Origin: Parvibacter caecicola
GTDB taxonomy: Bacteria > Actinomycetota > Coriobacteriia > Coriobacteriales > Eggerthellaceae
DNA: 64,000 nt
Direction: 5' to 3'
Assembly: GCF_003725335.1 (NCBI RefSeq)
Contig: NZ_QIBY01000001.1
Coordinates: forward strand, 124,001 to 188,000
Shown: positions 8,058 through 15,816 of the stretch, piece by piece
Layout: every line of letters starts with the position of its first letter
Numbering within the stretch: the stretch's first letter is position 1
The notes under the pieces: model-generated
What the model saw: the letters and a program-made list of their open reading frames with translations, nothing else
Databases searched by the model: none
Told to the model about the DNA's origin: nothing
Program-made: the position numbers and the translations under genes

Positions 8058-9317
8058 CTATTTGTAGTCCGAGGGGTTCTTGCTGGAAGAGCCGGTGCCC
8101 TTCCCCTCCAAGGACAGGTCGCTGCCGAAGCGTACTGCCTTCTCGCCGAAACGCTCCTTGAGGGCGTCCGCGGCCTCAAGGAGCCGGTGGTTTCTCTGGT
8201 CGCGCAGCGCGCTTTCCGCTTCCGGGGTGTCGCCCACTTCGTCGAACAGGGACGCCTCCGCGCCAGCGGGCCCGTCGAACCCGCTGACCGCCACCCCCAA
8301 AAGGCGCACTTTCATGCCCGGCGCCCACAGCTCCCCCATCATCGCGGGAAACAGCGCCCTCCAGGCCAGCTCGTCGTCGGAAGGGGGCGCAAGCGGCCTT
8401 TGCACGCTGCGGGTGGAGCGGTCGTCGTAGCGCATGCGCACCGCCAGCGTGCGCCCCTTTAGCCCTTTGCGCCGCAGCCGCCGCCCCACCATGGTGGATA
8501 TGCTGAACAGGCTGGCGAGTATCTCCTCTTCGCCGGTCAGGTCATCGGCGAAGGTTACCTCGTGGGACACGGACTTCACCGCATCGTCTTGCTGAACGTC
8601 GGCAGTGTCTGCCCCCAGGGCACGGGCCCGCATCTCGTCGGCACGAATGCCGAAGATGCGCTGCAGTACCGCAGGGCTTGCCTGAGCCAGTTCCCCCAGC
8701 GTCTTGATGCCCCGCGCCTTCAGCTGCGCCTCGGCAGCCGGGCCGATGCCGCTTAAGTCGCGCACCGGCAGCGGCGCCATGAAGGTGCGCTCGGTGCCGG
8801 GGTACACCACGGTGATGCCGCGGGGCTTGTCCTGATCGGAAGCGATTTTCGCCACCGCCTTCGTGGAGCCCACCCCGATGGAGCAGGTAACCCCCAGCTC
8901 AGCCACCCGCCTTTGGATGCGCTGGGCGATGGCCACCGGATGCTCGGTGTTCAAGGCGTTGGGGGTGACGTCCATGAAGGCCTCGTCGATAGAGACCTGT
9001 TGCACATGGGGGGTTTCGTCGTGCAAGATGGCCATCACCTGCCGCGACATCTCGCGATAGCGGTCGAAGCGGCCAGGGGTCCAGATGGCGTCGGGGCACA
9101 GGCGGGCGGCGGTGGAAGCGGGCATGGCGCTGCGCACTCCGAAGGACCGCGCCTCGTAGGAACAGGTGGAAACAACCCCGTGGCGATGGGCGTCGCCGCC
9201 TACGATGACGGGCTTGCCGCGCCAGGCGGGGTGATCCAATTGCTCAACGGAGGCGAAGAAGGCGTCCAGGTCCACCAGCAGGATGGCCCGCCCCTGCCAT
9301 GGCTCCAGAGGCAGCAC
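8058..9317 (-). CDS. dinB: DNA polymerase IV (Y-family translesion polymerase)
   Basis: Low-fidelity polymerase that copies damaged DNA. The 419-residue protein opens with the palm motif ILLVDLDAFFASVEQ (about 12-26, first catalytic Asp). It continues with GVVSTCSYEAR, and VSIDEAFMDVTP supplies the second Asp-Glu pair. The helix-hairpin-helix segment LSGIGPAAEAQLKARGI lies near residue 180, followed by the little-finger domain. The GTG start at 9317 is nine bases after the degV stop and lacks a clear Shine-Dalgarno sequence, so translation may depend on coupling to degV. No beta-clamp motif is obvious to me at the C-terminus, which ends KNPSDYK. No LexA-type box is visible in the short upstream gap. 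Confidence 0.94.
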   Translation of the reverse strand: MLPLEPWQGRAILLVDLDAFFASVEQLDHPAWRGKPVIVGGDAHRHGVVSTCSYEARSFGVRSAMPASTAARLCPDAIWTPGRFDRYREMSRQVMAILHDETPHVQQVSIDEAFMDVTPNALNTEHPVAIAQRIQRRVAELGVTCSIGVGSTKAVAKIASDQDKPRGITVVYPGTERTFMAPLPVRDLSGIGPAAEAQLKARGIKTLGELAQASPAVLQRIFGIRADEMRARALGADTADVQQDDAVKSVSHEVTFADDLTGEEEILASLFSISTMVGRRLRRKGLKGRTLAVRMRYDDRSTRSVQRPLAPPSDDELAWRALFPAMMGELWAPGMKVRLLGVAVSGFDGPAGAEASLFDEVGDTPEAESALRDQRNHRLLEAADALKERFGEKAVRFGSDLSLEGKGTGSSSKNPSDYK

Positions 9318-9326
9318 GGCGCGGAG

Positions 9327-10199
9327 CTAGCGCTTGTCGGCCAGGAAGAACAGGGCCATGGTGCCCGGGCCCGAATGGGCGCCGATCACCGGGTCCACCC
9401 AGTTGATCACCACGTCCTTCACGCCGAAGCGCTTCTTCACGAGGCCGGCCACGTACTGGGCGTCTTCCAGGCAATCGCCATGGGTGATGAACACCGTTTG
9501 ATCGGCCACGGGGGCGATGGCGCTCTGCTCCATGTGGTCCACCAGCGCTTTCAGCGACTTCTTGCGGCCGCGCACTTTTTCAAGCGGGATGAGGTGGCCC
9601 TCGTCGTCCACGTGCATCACCGGTTTGATGTTGAGCAGGGTGCCAGCCCAGGCGCTGGTCTTGGAAACGCGGCCGCCGCGGAACAGGAACATGAGGTCGT
9701 CCACGGTAAACCAGTGGGCCAGCTTCAGCTTGTTGTCCTCCACCCATTGAGCCACTTCCTCAAGTGAGGCTCCTTCCCGGGCCATTTTGGCGGCGTGCCA
9801 CACCAGCAGCCCCTCCCCGCCGGAAGCGGCCAGGGTGTCCACGGAGACAAGGGTGCGGTCCGGGTATTCCTTCGCCAGCTGGCGGATGAGGATGTCGGTG
9901 GCCTCGAAGGTGCCGGAAAGGCCGCTGGAAAAGCCCAGGTACAGCACGTCGTTGCCTTTGTCCAGGATGGAGCGCAGCAGCTTTTCGGAGTATTCCAGGC
10001 TGGGAAGCGAGGTGGTGACCACTTTTCCCTCCCGCATCATGCAGTAGAACTGGGACAGGTCGGTTTTCTCCCCCTTCAGGTAGCTAGTGTAGTTATCGCC
10101 GTCGATGATGAACCGCAGCGGCAAAATGTGCAGCCCGTACTCGTCGATCATCTCCTCGGTAAGATTGCTGGATGAGTCGGTGACGATTTCAAATGCCAC
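9327..10199 (-). CDS. DegV family fatty-acid-binding protein
   Basis: DegV (FakB-like) proteins bind a fatty acid and present it to the kinase FakA for phosphorylation before phospholipid synthesis. The 290-residue protein begins FEIVTDSSSNLTEEM, has the phase-typical TSLPS segment (about 62-66) that contacts the carboxylate, and GFSSGLSGTFEA near 90. The second-domain RGGRVSKT segment is also present. Length is normal. It precedes dinB by nine bases and probably shares its transcript. No fakA-like gene lies in the window, so a FakB role is inferred from the family only. Confidence 0.9.
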   Translation of the reverse strand: MAFEIVTDSSSNLTEEMIDEYGLHILPLRFIIDGDNYTSYLKGEKTDLSQFYCMMREGKVVTTSLPSLEYSEKLLRSILDKGNDVLYLGFSSGLSGTFEATDILIRQLAKEYPDRTLVSVDTLAASGGEGLLVWHAAKMAREGASLEEVAQWVEDNKLKLAHWFTVDDLMFLFRGGRVSKTSAWAGTLLNIKPVMHVDDEGHLIPLEKVRGRKKSLKALVDHMEQSAIAPVADQTVFITHGDCLEDAQYVAGLVKKRFGVKDVVINWVDPVIGAHSGPGTMALFFLADKR

Positions 10200-10252
10200 G
10201 ATTGCCTCCTCGATACGGTAAAACGGCCCCTTCTGGGTTGAATACGGGGAAG

Positions 10253-10258
10253 ATTATA
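10253..10258 (-). promoter_or_regulatory. Possible -10 element for degV-dinB
   Basis: The minus strand reads TATAAT about 55 bases before the degV ATG. A TTGACA lies farther upstream inside the loop of the neighbouring hairpin, but the spacing of 27 bases is too long for a standard promoter. The assignment therefore rests on the -10 only. Confidence 0.35.
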
Positions 10259-10267
10259 GCCATTTGT

Positions 10268-10312
10268 CCAACGCTGCCCCCAGATTGTCAACATGCCTGG
10301 GGGCAGCGTTGG
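10268..10312 (-). terminator. Strong hairpin without U-tract after the glycosyltransferase gene
   Basis: A perfect 16-bp GC-rich stem (10268-10283 pairs with 10297-10312, 13-base loop) starts four bases past the glycosyltransferase stop codon. No run of T follows it on the minus strand, so it is not a classical intrinsic terminator. U-less hairpin terminators have been proposed for actinobacteria, and its position fits that role. It could instead protect the 3' end of the message. Confidence 0.55.
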
Positions 10313-10316
10313 AAAC

Positions 10317-11336
10317 CTAGTTGAACTTGAAGATCTTCTGGGCGATGTGATAACCCCCCAGACCGATCTTGCCGCCCATGTCGGTGGGCAGATTGGTGGC
10401 CACGTTCAGCACGTTGGTGCGGATACGCCGGTACAGCGAGGGGTTCTTTTCCTTCAGGTAGTCCCAGATGCCCTGCAGGTCCTGTTCGTCTTGCTCGCCG
10501 CCGCGCATGCGCAAAAACACCGAGCAGATGCACATCATCATGGACAAGTAGTTGCGCAGGTAGTGGCGCAGGTGCCGCTGGCGCACCTCCTGGGGGTTCA
10601 CGTTGTCAATCATCTGGCGCGTCACTCGCAGCTGCTGGTCCATGCGGCCCATCATCACCTTCTCGTTCACCGACTGGTCTTCGCGGCCGATGAAGTAGCG
10701 GTAGGCGTCCTGGTTGAAATAGCGCATGGTGCGTACGTGCACCAGCGGCTCGTAGACGAAGATGTTGTCCACGTAGAAGGTGTGCTCCGGCAGCGTGAGG
10801 TGCATCTTCTCCAGCATTTCGGTGCGGTAGTAAACCGAGTGCATCAGCAGGTACTGGCTGGGCAGGAAGTTGCCCACCTCGTCCCAGCCGAACTCGTAGC
10901 CCTCCGGCAGAACGTTGGAGTAGCCCATCACCTTCTGCACGCCCTCATCCACTTTTTCGTATACGTAATTGGCCACCACCATGTCGCAGGGCACCGGCGC
11001 CTCTACCTGGGTGCGCATGTAAGCCATCAGCGGCTCCATGGCCTCGGGGTTCAGCCAATCGTCGGAGTCAACTACCTTGAAATAGAACCCGGTGGCGTTG
11101 GCCAGCCCAGTGTTCACGGCGCCGCCGTGGCCTTTGTTGGGCTGGTGGATGGCGCGGATGATGTCGGGGTGGCGCTCCTGCCACTTGTCGCAGATGGCCG
11201 GCGTGTCGTCTTTGGCGGAGCCGTCGTCCACCAGCAGGATTTCGATGTCAGAGCCGCACTGCAGTAGTGTTTCCACGCAATGGTCCATGTAGGCGGCCGA
11301 GTTGTAGCAGGGCACGGCAAAGGAAATGGTTTTCAC
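10317..11336 (-). CDS. Family 2 glycosyltransferase
   Basis: Transfers a sugar from an activated donor, probably onto a cell-envelope polysaccharide at the inner face of the membrane. The 339-residue protein has a GT-A fold start (SFAVPCYNSAAYMDHCVETLL), the donor-binding EILLVDDGS (about 33-41), HQPNKGHGGAVNTGL, and the metal-binding VVDSDDW (about 88-94). No membrane segment is evident. The GTG start at 11336 has GGGAGG seven bases upstream. It lies 18 bases after glf, which makes UDP-galactofuranose. A galactofuranosyl transfer role is therefore a fair inference, though the donor is not readable from sequence. Confidence 0.88.
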   Translation of the reverse strand: MKTISFAVPCYNSAAYMDHCVETLLQCGSDIEILLVDDGSAKDDTPAICDKWQERHPDIIRAIHQPNKGHGGAVNTGLANATGFYFKVVDSDDWLNPEAMEPLMAYMRTQVEAPVPCDMVVANYVYEKVDEGVQKVMGYSNVLPEGYEFGWDEVGNFLPSQYLLMHSVYYRTEMLEKMHLTLPEHTFYVDNIFVYEPLVHVRTMRYFNQDAYRYFIGREDQSVNEKVMMGRMDQQLRVTRQMIDNVNPQEVRQRHLRHYLRNYLSMMMCICSVFLRMRGGEQDEQDLQGIWDYLKEKNPSLYRRIRTNVLNVATNLPTDMGGKIGLGGYHIAQKIFKFN

Positions 11337-11354
11337 AGGGCACCTCCCAGGTGG

Positions 11355-12572
11355 TTATTCGGAAAGCAGTTGGTCGGCCAGCTGCAGCGCAAGCACCACG
11401 ATGGCGTCCATGTTGTAGTAGCGGTACTCCGCCAGGCGCCCCAATGGGTAGAAGTTGGGCAGGTTCTCGGTGAGGGAACGGTAGCGCTGGTAGTGGGCAT
11501 TGTTCTCGGGGTTGATGATGGCGTAGTAGGGAATCTGCTCGCGCGGGTTCTCGTAGGCGCGTGAGTACTCCTTCATGATGGTGGTATTGGGGGCCACCTG
11601 CCCGGTGAGGTGCTTGAACTCGGTGATGCGGGTGTAGTCTTCGGAAACCGTGAAGTTCACAGTGCCCACGGGGAACTTCATTTCCTCGTCGTAGGTTTCG
11701 TACACGAAGTCCAGGCTGCGGTAGGGCAAACGGCCGAAGCGGGCCAGGAACAGTTCGTCCAGGGGCCCGGTGTAGATGATGGGCCCTTCGAACACTTCGT
11801 CTTTCAGGGTGATGGCGCACAGCCGCGCGTCTTCGGCGCCGCTTTCGAACTCCAGTCCCATCACGCTTTCCGCCTCCGTCTCCAGCGAAACGGTGATCAA
11901 CGGATGGTCGAGCATGTTCAGGAACAGCTGGGTGTAGCCCTCCCCCGGCATGCCCTGATAGGTATCTTGGAAATAGCGGTTGTCGCGGGAGATGAACACC
12001 GGAACGCGGCCGGTGACGGAAGGGTCCACCTCGTCGGGGGTGAGGCCCCATTGTTTCTGAGTGTAGTACAGGAACACGTTCTGGTACACGAATTCAGCAA
12101 CTTCCTGCAGGTCGGGGTCGTCCTGGGCCCGCAGTTCGGTGATGGTCACCTTGCGCTCATCGCCAAAGGTGTCGATCAACTTGTTCATCAGCTGCAACGC
12201 CTTTTCCGGACCGAACACGATTTCCATCGAGTTCTTGTTGAAGGGTACCGGGATGTAGGTGCCGTTCAGGTTGGCCAGCACCTCGTGCTGGTAGGTGCGC
12301 CAATTGGTGAAACGAGCCAGGTACTCGTAGGCCCGCTGGTTGTTGGTGTGGAAGATGTGGGGGCCATAGGCGTGCACCAGAATGCCCGCCTCGTCGTAGC
12401 AGTCGTACATGTTGCCGCCCACATGGGAGCGCTTCTCGATGATGAGCACCCGCTTGCCGCCGCGCTCGGCCAATTCACGGGCCACAACACTGCCGGCAAA
12501 GCCGCTGCCCACCACAACGGCATCGATTTGCGAGAGGTCTACTTCGGCGTAGGGAACAAGATTCACAGCCAT
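11355..12572 (-). CDS. glf: UDP-galactopyranose mutase
   Basis: FAD enzyme that interconverts UDP-galactopyranose and UDP-galactofuranose, the donor for galactofuranose in surface glycans. The 405-residue protein shows the Rossmann motif VVGSGFAGSVVAREL (about 20-34), an EKRSHVGGNMYD segment and GPHIFHTN with the active-site histidine. NKNSMEIVFG, KQWGLTPDEV and the C-terminal RLAEYRYYNMDA that closes the FAD site are also present. The ATG at 12572 has AAAGGAACCG upstream. It is the first gene of a two-gene unit with a glycosyltransferase and diverges from pta. Confidence 0.96.
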   Translation of the reverse strand: MAVNLVPYAEVDLSQIDAVVVGSGFAGSVVARELAERGGKRVLIIEKRSHVGGNMYDCYDEAGILVHAYGPHIFHTNNQRAYEYLARFTNWRTYQHEVLANLNGTYIPVPFNKNSMEIVFGPEKALQLMNKLIDTFGDERKVTITELRAQDDPDLQEVAEFVYQNVFLYYTQKQWGLTPDEVDPSVTGRVPVFISRDNRYFQDTYQGMPGEGYTQLFLNMLDHPLITVSLETEAESVMGLEFESGAEDARLCAITLKDEVFEGPIIYTGPLDELFLARFGRLPYRSLDFVYETYDEEMKFPVGTVNFTVSEDYTRITEFKHLTGQVAPNTTIMKEYSRAYENPREQIPYYAIINPENNAHYQRYRSLTENLPNFYPLGRLAEYRYYNMDAIVVLALQLADQLLSE

Positions 12573-12780
12573 CGGTTCCTTTCAGCTCATAAGCGGTTCG
12601 CCCGAAGGCTTTCCCGCTGCAAGGGCCATATTTGTCCGCCCGCAATTCTACCCAAGTTTGCGGGCAGGTAACGGACTTCCTCAATTAAACCGAATAAAAA
12701 CGCCGCGGCTGCCCCTGCTGGGCCTCTGGGCCTTGCAGAACCGTAAGATAGAGGGGCAACCTCACAGAAAGAAGGTCCCC

Positions 12781-13773
12781 ATGAGCGCGTTTCTCGATTC
12801 TATGATCAGCCGGGCCCGTTCCCGCAAGCAAACCATCGTGCTTCCCGAGGGAGCCGACCCCCGTACCCTTGAAGCGGCTGAGAAAGTGCTGGCGGCCGAC
12901 ATCGCCAACGTGGTGATTCTGGGCAACCCCGAGCAAATTGCTGCTTCCGGCTTCAATCTGGAAGGCGCCCAGGTGGTAAACCCCGCCACCTCCGAGCTGA
13001 AGGAGTCCTTCGCCGAGGAGCTGGCCCGGCTGCGCGCTCATAAGGGCATGACCTACGACATGGCGCTGGGGCTGGTGGAAAACGAACTGTACTTCGGCGT
13101 GATGATGGTGAAAACCGGCCGTGCCAATGGCATGGTGGCCGGCGCCTGCCACGCCACCGGCGACGTGCTACGCCCGTGCTTGCAAATCCTGAAGTGCGCC
13201 CCGGGCGTGAAGTTGGTCAGCTCGTTCTTCGTAATGGTGGTGCCCAACTGCGAATACGGCGAGAATGGCACCTTCATCTTCAGTGACTGCGGCCTGGAGG
13301 TACAGCCCACCGCCGAGAACCTTGCCCACATCGCCGTCAACTCCGCCAAGAGCTGGGAAACCATCATGGGCACCCAGCCCCGCGTGGCCCTGCTTTCCCA
13401 TTCTTCCCACGGATCGGCCAAGAACGACGACGCCAATAAGGTGATCGAGGCAGTGGCCGAGGCCCATCGCCTCGCCCCCGCCCTCATGCTCGATGGCGAA
13501 CTGCAGCTGGATGCCGCCATCGTGCCTTCGGTGGGCAAATCGAAGGCACCCGATTCCCCGGTGGCCGGCCAGGCGAACATCCTGGTGTTCCCCGACCTGG
13601 ATGCCGGCAACATCGGCTACAAGTTGGTGCAGCGGCTTGCCAAGGCGGAAGCCTACGGCCCCATCACCCAGGGTATTGCCGCCCCGGTGAACGACCTCTC
13701 CCGCGGCTGCACCGCCGACGACATCGTTGGCGTAGTGGCCATCACCTGCGTGCAAGCGCAAGCGCGGGGGTAA
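12781..13773 (+). CDS. pta: Phosphate acetyltransferase
   Basis: Converts acetyl-CoA and phosphate to acetyl phosphate in the cytosol; with acetate kinase this yields ATP. The 330-residue protein matches the short form of the family (no N-terminal DRTGG domain): TIVLPEGADPRTLEAAEK near the start, KTGRANGMVAGACHATGDVLRP in the middle, and the C-terminal phosphotransacetylase end with NILVFPDLDAGNIGYK and GPITQGIAAPVNDLSRG. The ATG at 12781 follows AGAAGG; upstream in-frame codons have no homology. The partner ackA lies 424 bases downstream on the opposite strand, so the pair converge and are not an operon. Confidence 0.96.
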   Translation: MSAFLDSMISRARSRKQTIVLPEGADPRTLEAAEKVLAADIANVVILGNPEQIAASGFNLEGAQVVNPATSELKESFAEELARLRAHKGMTYDMALGLVENELYFGVMMVKTGRANGMVAGACHATGDVLRPCLQILKCAPGVKLVSSFFVMVVPNCEYGENGTFIFSDCGLEVQPTAENLAHIAVNSAKSWETIMGTQPRVALLSHSSHGSAKNDDANKVIEAVAEAHRLAPALMLDGELQLDAAIVPSVGKSKAPDSPVAGQANILVFPDLDAGNIGYKLVQRLAKAEAYGPITQGIAAPVNDLSRGCTADDIVGVVAITCVQAQARG

Positions 13774-13809
13774 TTGCTTGTATAGACGGGCTTGAGACTT
13801 CCCCGTAGT

Positions 13810-13919
13810 GGAAGTTGGGCGGTATCCCAATTCGCTCAGACAGTCCTGCTTTGGAAAAGGCGCCACTGGCGCCTTTTCGTCGTGCGGAACTCGCTCGGTT
13901 GGAACACCGCCCAACTTCC
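13810..13919. repeat. Hairpin repeat element, unit 1
   Basis: A 110-base element bounded by a perfect 14-base inverted repeat (13810-13823 and 13906-13919, GGAAGTTGGGCGGT and complement). Inside is a second perfect 10-bp hairpin with loop ACT at 13855-13877. Two blocks recur in inverted orientation in unit 2: 13821-13848 matches 14055-14082, and 13884-13909 matches 13992-14017. It encodes no credible protein. It lies between the convergent pta and ackA genes. Confidence 0.85.
13855..13877. terminator. Probable bidirectional terminator within repeat unit 1
   Basis: AAAAGGCGCC, loop ACT, GGCGCCTTTT: a 10-bp stem with A and T runs on its two sides, about 80 bases past the pta stop. It could stop transcription from pta and also from the ackA side. 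Confidence 0.65.
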
Positions 13920-13980
13920 TGATCGCCGCATTTATCCAGTTGAGTTACCGGTCGGCCCCTTTCAAGGGGGAGATGCAATA

Positions 13981-14094
13981 GGAGGGCTTGCCGGTGTTCC
14001 AACCGAGCGAGTTCCGCATGAGCCGAAAGCGCCAGTGGCGCTTTCGTGCGAGCCCAGGACTGTCTGAGCGAATTGGGATACCGGCAAGCCCTCC
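13981..14094. repeat. Hairpin repeat element, unit 2 (inverted relative to unit 1)
   Basis: A 114-base element bounded by a perfect 15-base inverted repeat (13981-13995 and 14080-14094, GGAGGGCTTGCCGGT and complement). The outer stem differs in sequence from unit 1, but both arms changed together. The inner hairpin (CGAAAGCGCC, loop AGT, complement) also differs from unit 1 at three positions with matching changes on the other arm. The 26- and 28-base blocks outside the variable stems are identical to unit 1 in reverse orientation. Confidence 0.85.
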
Positions 14095-14118
14095 CCGCGG
14101 GGAGCTGCGACTCCATCC

Positions 14119-14139
14119 ATTGGGATACCGCCCAACTTC
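14119..14139. repeat. Solo end of the hairpin repeat family
   Basis: These 21 bases are the exact reverse complement of 13810-13830, the left end of unit 1, but the rest of a unit is missing. The outer pair 13810-13830/14119-14139 therefore encloses the whole repeat cluster. The remaining non-repeat parts of the 13774-14197 gap hold a small CCCCTT/AAGGGG hairpin near 13957 and a weak CTGAAG/CTTCAG hairpin near 14145-14180, possibly an ackA terminator. I see no gene. Confidence 0.75.
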
Positions 14140-14197
14140 CCTAGCTGAAGAGTTGCAAGTCCGGTTTTTTGCAGCTTCAGGCTGGGCTTAAGGTCGC

Positions 14198-15397
14198 TTA
14201 CCCCAGTTGTTCGACGATTTGGTAGGTGTCGCGGGCGATCATGTATTCCTCGTTGGTGGGGATGACGATGACGCGCACGCGGGAGTCGTCGCTGGAGATT
14301 TCCCGCTCGTAGCCGCGTTCCTTGTTCTTTTCCGGGTCGAGCTCGATGCCGATGGAATTCAGGCCCGAGAAAATCATACGGCGCATCTTTTCACAGTTCT
14401 CCCCCACGCCGGCAGTGAGCACGATGGCGTCTACCCCGCCCAGCACGGCGATGTAGGAGCCGATGAACTTTTTGACGGAATTGGAGTACATCTCGTAGGC
14501 CAGCTGCGCCCGCTCGTGGCCCTCTTCGGAGGCGGTGCGGATGGTGCGCAGGTCGTTGGAAAGGCCGGAGATGCCCAGCAGGCCGGACTTCTTGTTCATG
14601 AGGTCGTTGACCTCTTGGGCGGTGAGGTTTTCATGGTCGATGAGGTAGGTGACGATGGCAGGGTCGATGGAGCCGCAGCGGGTGCCCATCATCAGGCCGT
14701 CGAGCGGGGTGAGGCCCATGGAGGTGTCCACCGCTACGCCGTGATCGATGGCGGAGATGGAGCAGCCGTTGCCCAAGTGGCAGGTGATCAGCTTTAAGTC
14801 CTCCAGTGGCTCGTCCAAAAAGGCGGCGGCGCGTTGGGAAATGTAGCGGTGGGAAGTGCCGTGGGCGCCGTATTTGCGGATGGCGTGCTTCTCGTACATT
14901 TCGTAGGGGATGGGGTACATGTAGGCCTTGGGGGGTAGTGTTTGGAAGAAGGAGGTGTCGAACACCGCCACCATCGGCTTGTCGGGCATGTGCTGCTGGC
15001 AGGCGTGGATGCCCATGAGGGCCGCCTTGTTGTGCAGGGGAGCCAGCTCTGCCAGCTCGTCGATCTTCTGGATGACGTCTTCGTCGATGAGCACCGACTT
15101 GTCGAAATAGCTGCCGCCCTGCACCACGCGGTGGCCGATGGCGTCGATTTCCTCCAGCGAGTCGATGGCTTTGGTGGGGCCGGAAGTGAGAGATTCCAGC
15201 ACCAGCGCCATGGCCTGGTTGTGGTCGGCCATTTCGGCGTCGATCACCACTTCGTTGTCGTCGATGCCGTGCTTGTGGAAGGCGCCGGCGGTGCCCACCC
15301 GTTCGCAAATTCCCTTGGCAAGCACATCGTGCTTTTCCACGTTGATGAGTTGGTATTTGAGGGAAGAGGAGCCTGCGTTAATCACTAAAACGTTCAA
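14198..15397 (-). CDS. ackA: Acetate kinase
   Basis: Transfers phosphate from acetyl phosphate to ADP, giving acetate and ATP. The 399-residue length is standard. Motifs: VLVINAGSSSLKYQL at the N-terminus (phosphate-binding loop with the catalytic Asn), HRVVQGG (about 90), FDTSFFQTLP, YGAHGTSHRYIS, HLGNGCSISAI and MGLTPLDGLMMGTRCG. The C-terminal TAGVGENCEKMRR binds adenosine. The start is TTG at 15397, supported by AGGAGG seven bases upstream and by the fit of the N-terminus to the family. It converges with pta across a repeat cluster. Confidence 0.97.
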   Translation of the reverse strand: MNVLVINAGSSSLKYQLINVEKHDVLAKGICERVGTAGAFHKHGIDDNEVVIDAEMADHNQAMALVLESLTSGPTKAIDSLEEIDAIGHRVVQGGSYFDKSVLIDEDVIQKIDELAELAPLHNKAALMGIHACQQHMPDKPMVAVFDTSFFQTLPPKAYMYPIPYEMYEKHAIRKYGAHGTSHRYISQRAAAFLDEPLEDLKLITCHLGNGCSISAIDHGVAVDTSMGLTPLDGLMMGTRCGSIDPAIVTYLIDHENLTAQEVNDLMNKKSGLLGISGLSNDLRTIRTASEEGHERAQLAYEMYSNSVKKFIGSYIAVLGGVDAIVLTAGVGENCEKMRRMIFSGLNSIGIELDPEKNKERGYEREISSDDSRVRVIVIPTNEEYMIARDTYQIVEQLG

Positions 15398-15534
15398 TGT
15401 GCCTCCTAAGAAATGGTTTTTACCATTCTAAAGAAAGGGGCTATGCGGGCTTTTCTTCCGGGAGGGTTTTCGGCCAGCGGCCCGTTTGGAGCACGCTGGC
15501 AGCCGGAATTGCCAGTGAACGGACGGTGGGCTTC

Positions 15535-15783
15535 TTAGCTCAAAGTGGTGTCCTGCTCTTCGTCCGAGCCGTGGAAGGCAAGCTCCCCTACCAGCACTTC
15601 CACTTGCTGATCGGCGGCGGACAGGCGCTTTTGCAGCGAGGCCAGCAGGGCAACACCGCGCTCGTAGTTTTTCAGGCTGTCTTCCAGCTCCAGCGTGTTG
15701 CTTTCCAGAAGCGTCACGATGCCCTCCAGCTCGGTCATGGCTTCGCGGAAGGACATTTCGTCGATGGGCTTTTGTTCGGTCAT
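15535..15783 (-). CDS. xseB: Exodeoxyribonuclease VII small subunit
   Basis: Small subunit of the nuclease that degrades single-stranded DNA in both directions. The 82-residue protein has the family core FREAMTELEGIVTLLESNTLELEDSLKNYERG, two helices with the LE..LELE pattern. It lies 33 bases downstream of xseA, in the usual xseA-xseB order. The C-terminal tail is acidic and lineage-specific. Confidence 0.94.
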   Translation of the reverse strand: MTEQKPIDEMSFREAMTELEGIVTLLESNTLELEDSLKNYERGVALLASLQKRLSAADQQVEVLVGELAFHGSDEEQDTTLS

Positions 15784-15816
15784 GGCAGTTGTTCCTTTCA
15801 GGGGCGGTTAGCGGGG

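Noticed and set aside
5967-8462. Very long plus-strand frame (831 codons) opposite ileS, and similar long antisense frames elsewhere
   Set aside because: High GC content makes antisense frames open. The product is His/Gly/Val-rich noise, while the minus strand encodes a fully recognisable isoleucyl-tRNA synthetase.
12685-13152. A 155-residue minus-strand frame opposite pta
   Set aside because: Antisense shadow of a well-identified pta gene with no ribosome-binding site or recognisable domain.
13742-14191. Several 60-124-residue open frames in the pta-ackA gap
   Set aside because: They translate the hairpin repeats in different frames (recurring segments such as SERIGIP and TERVPH), have no ribosome-binding sites and no domain I recognise.
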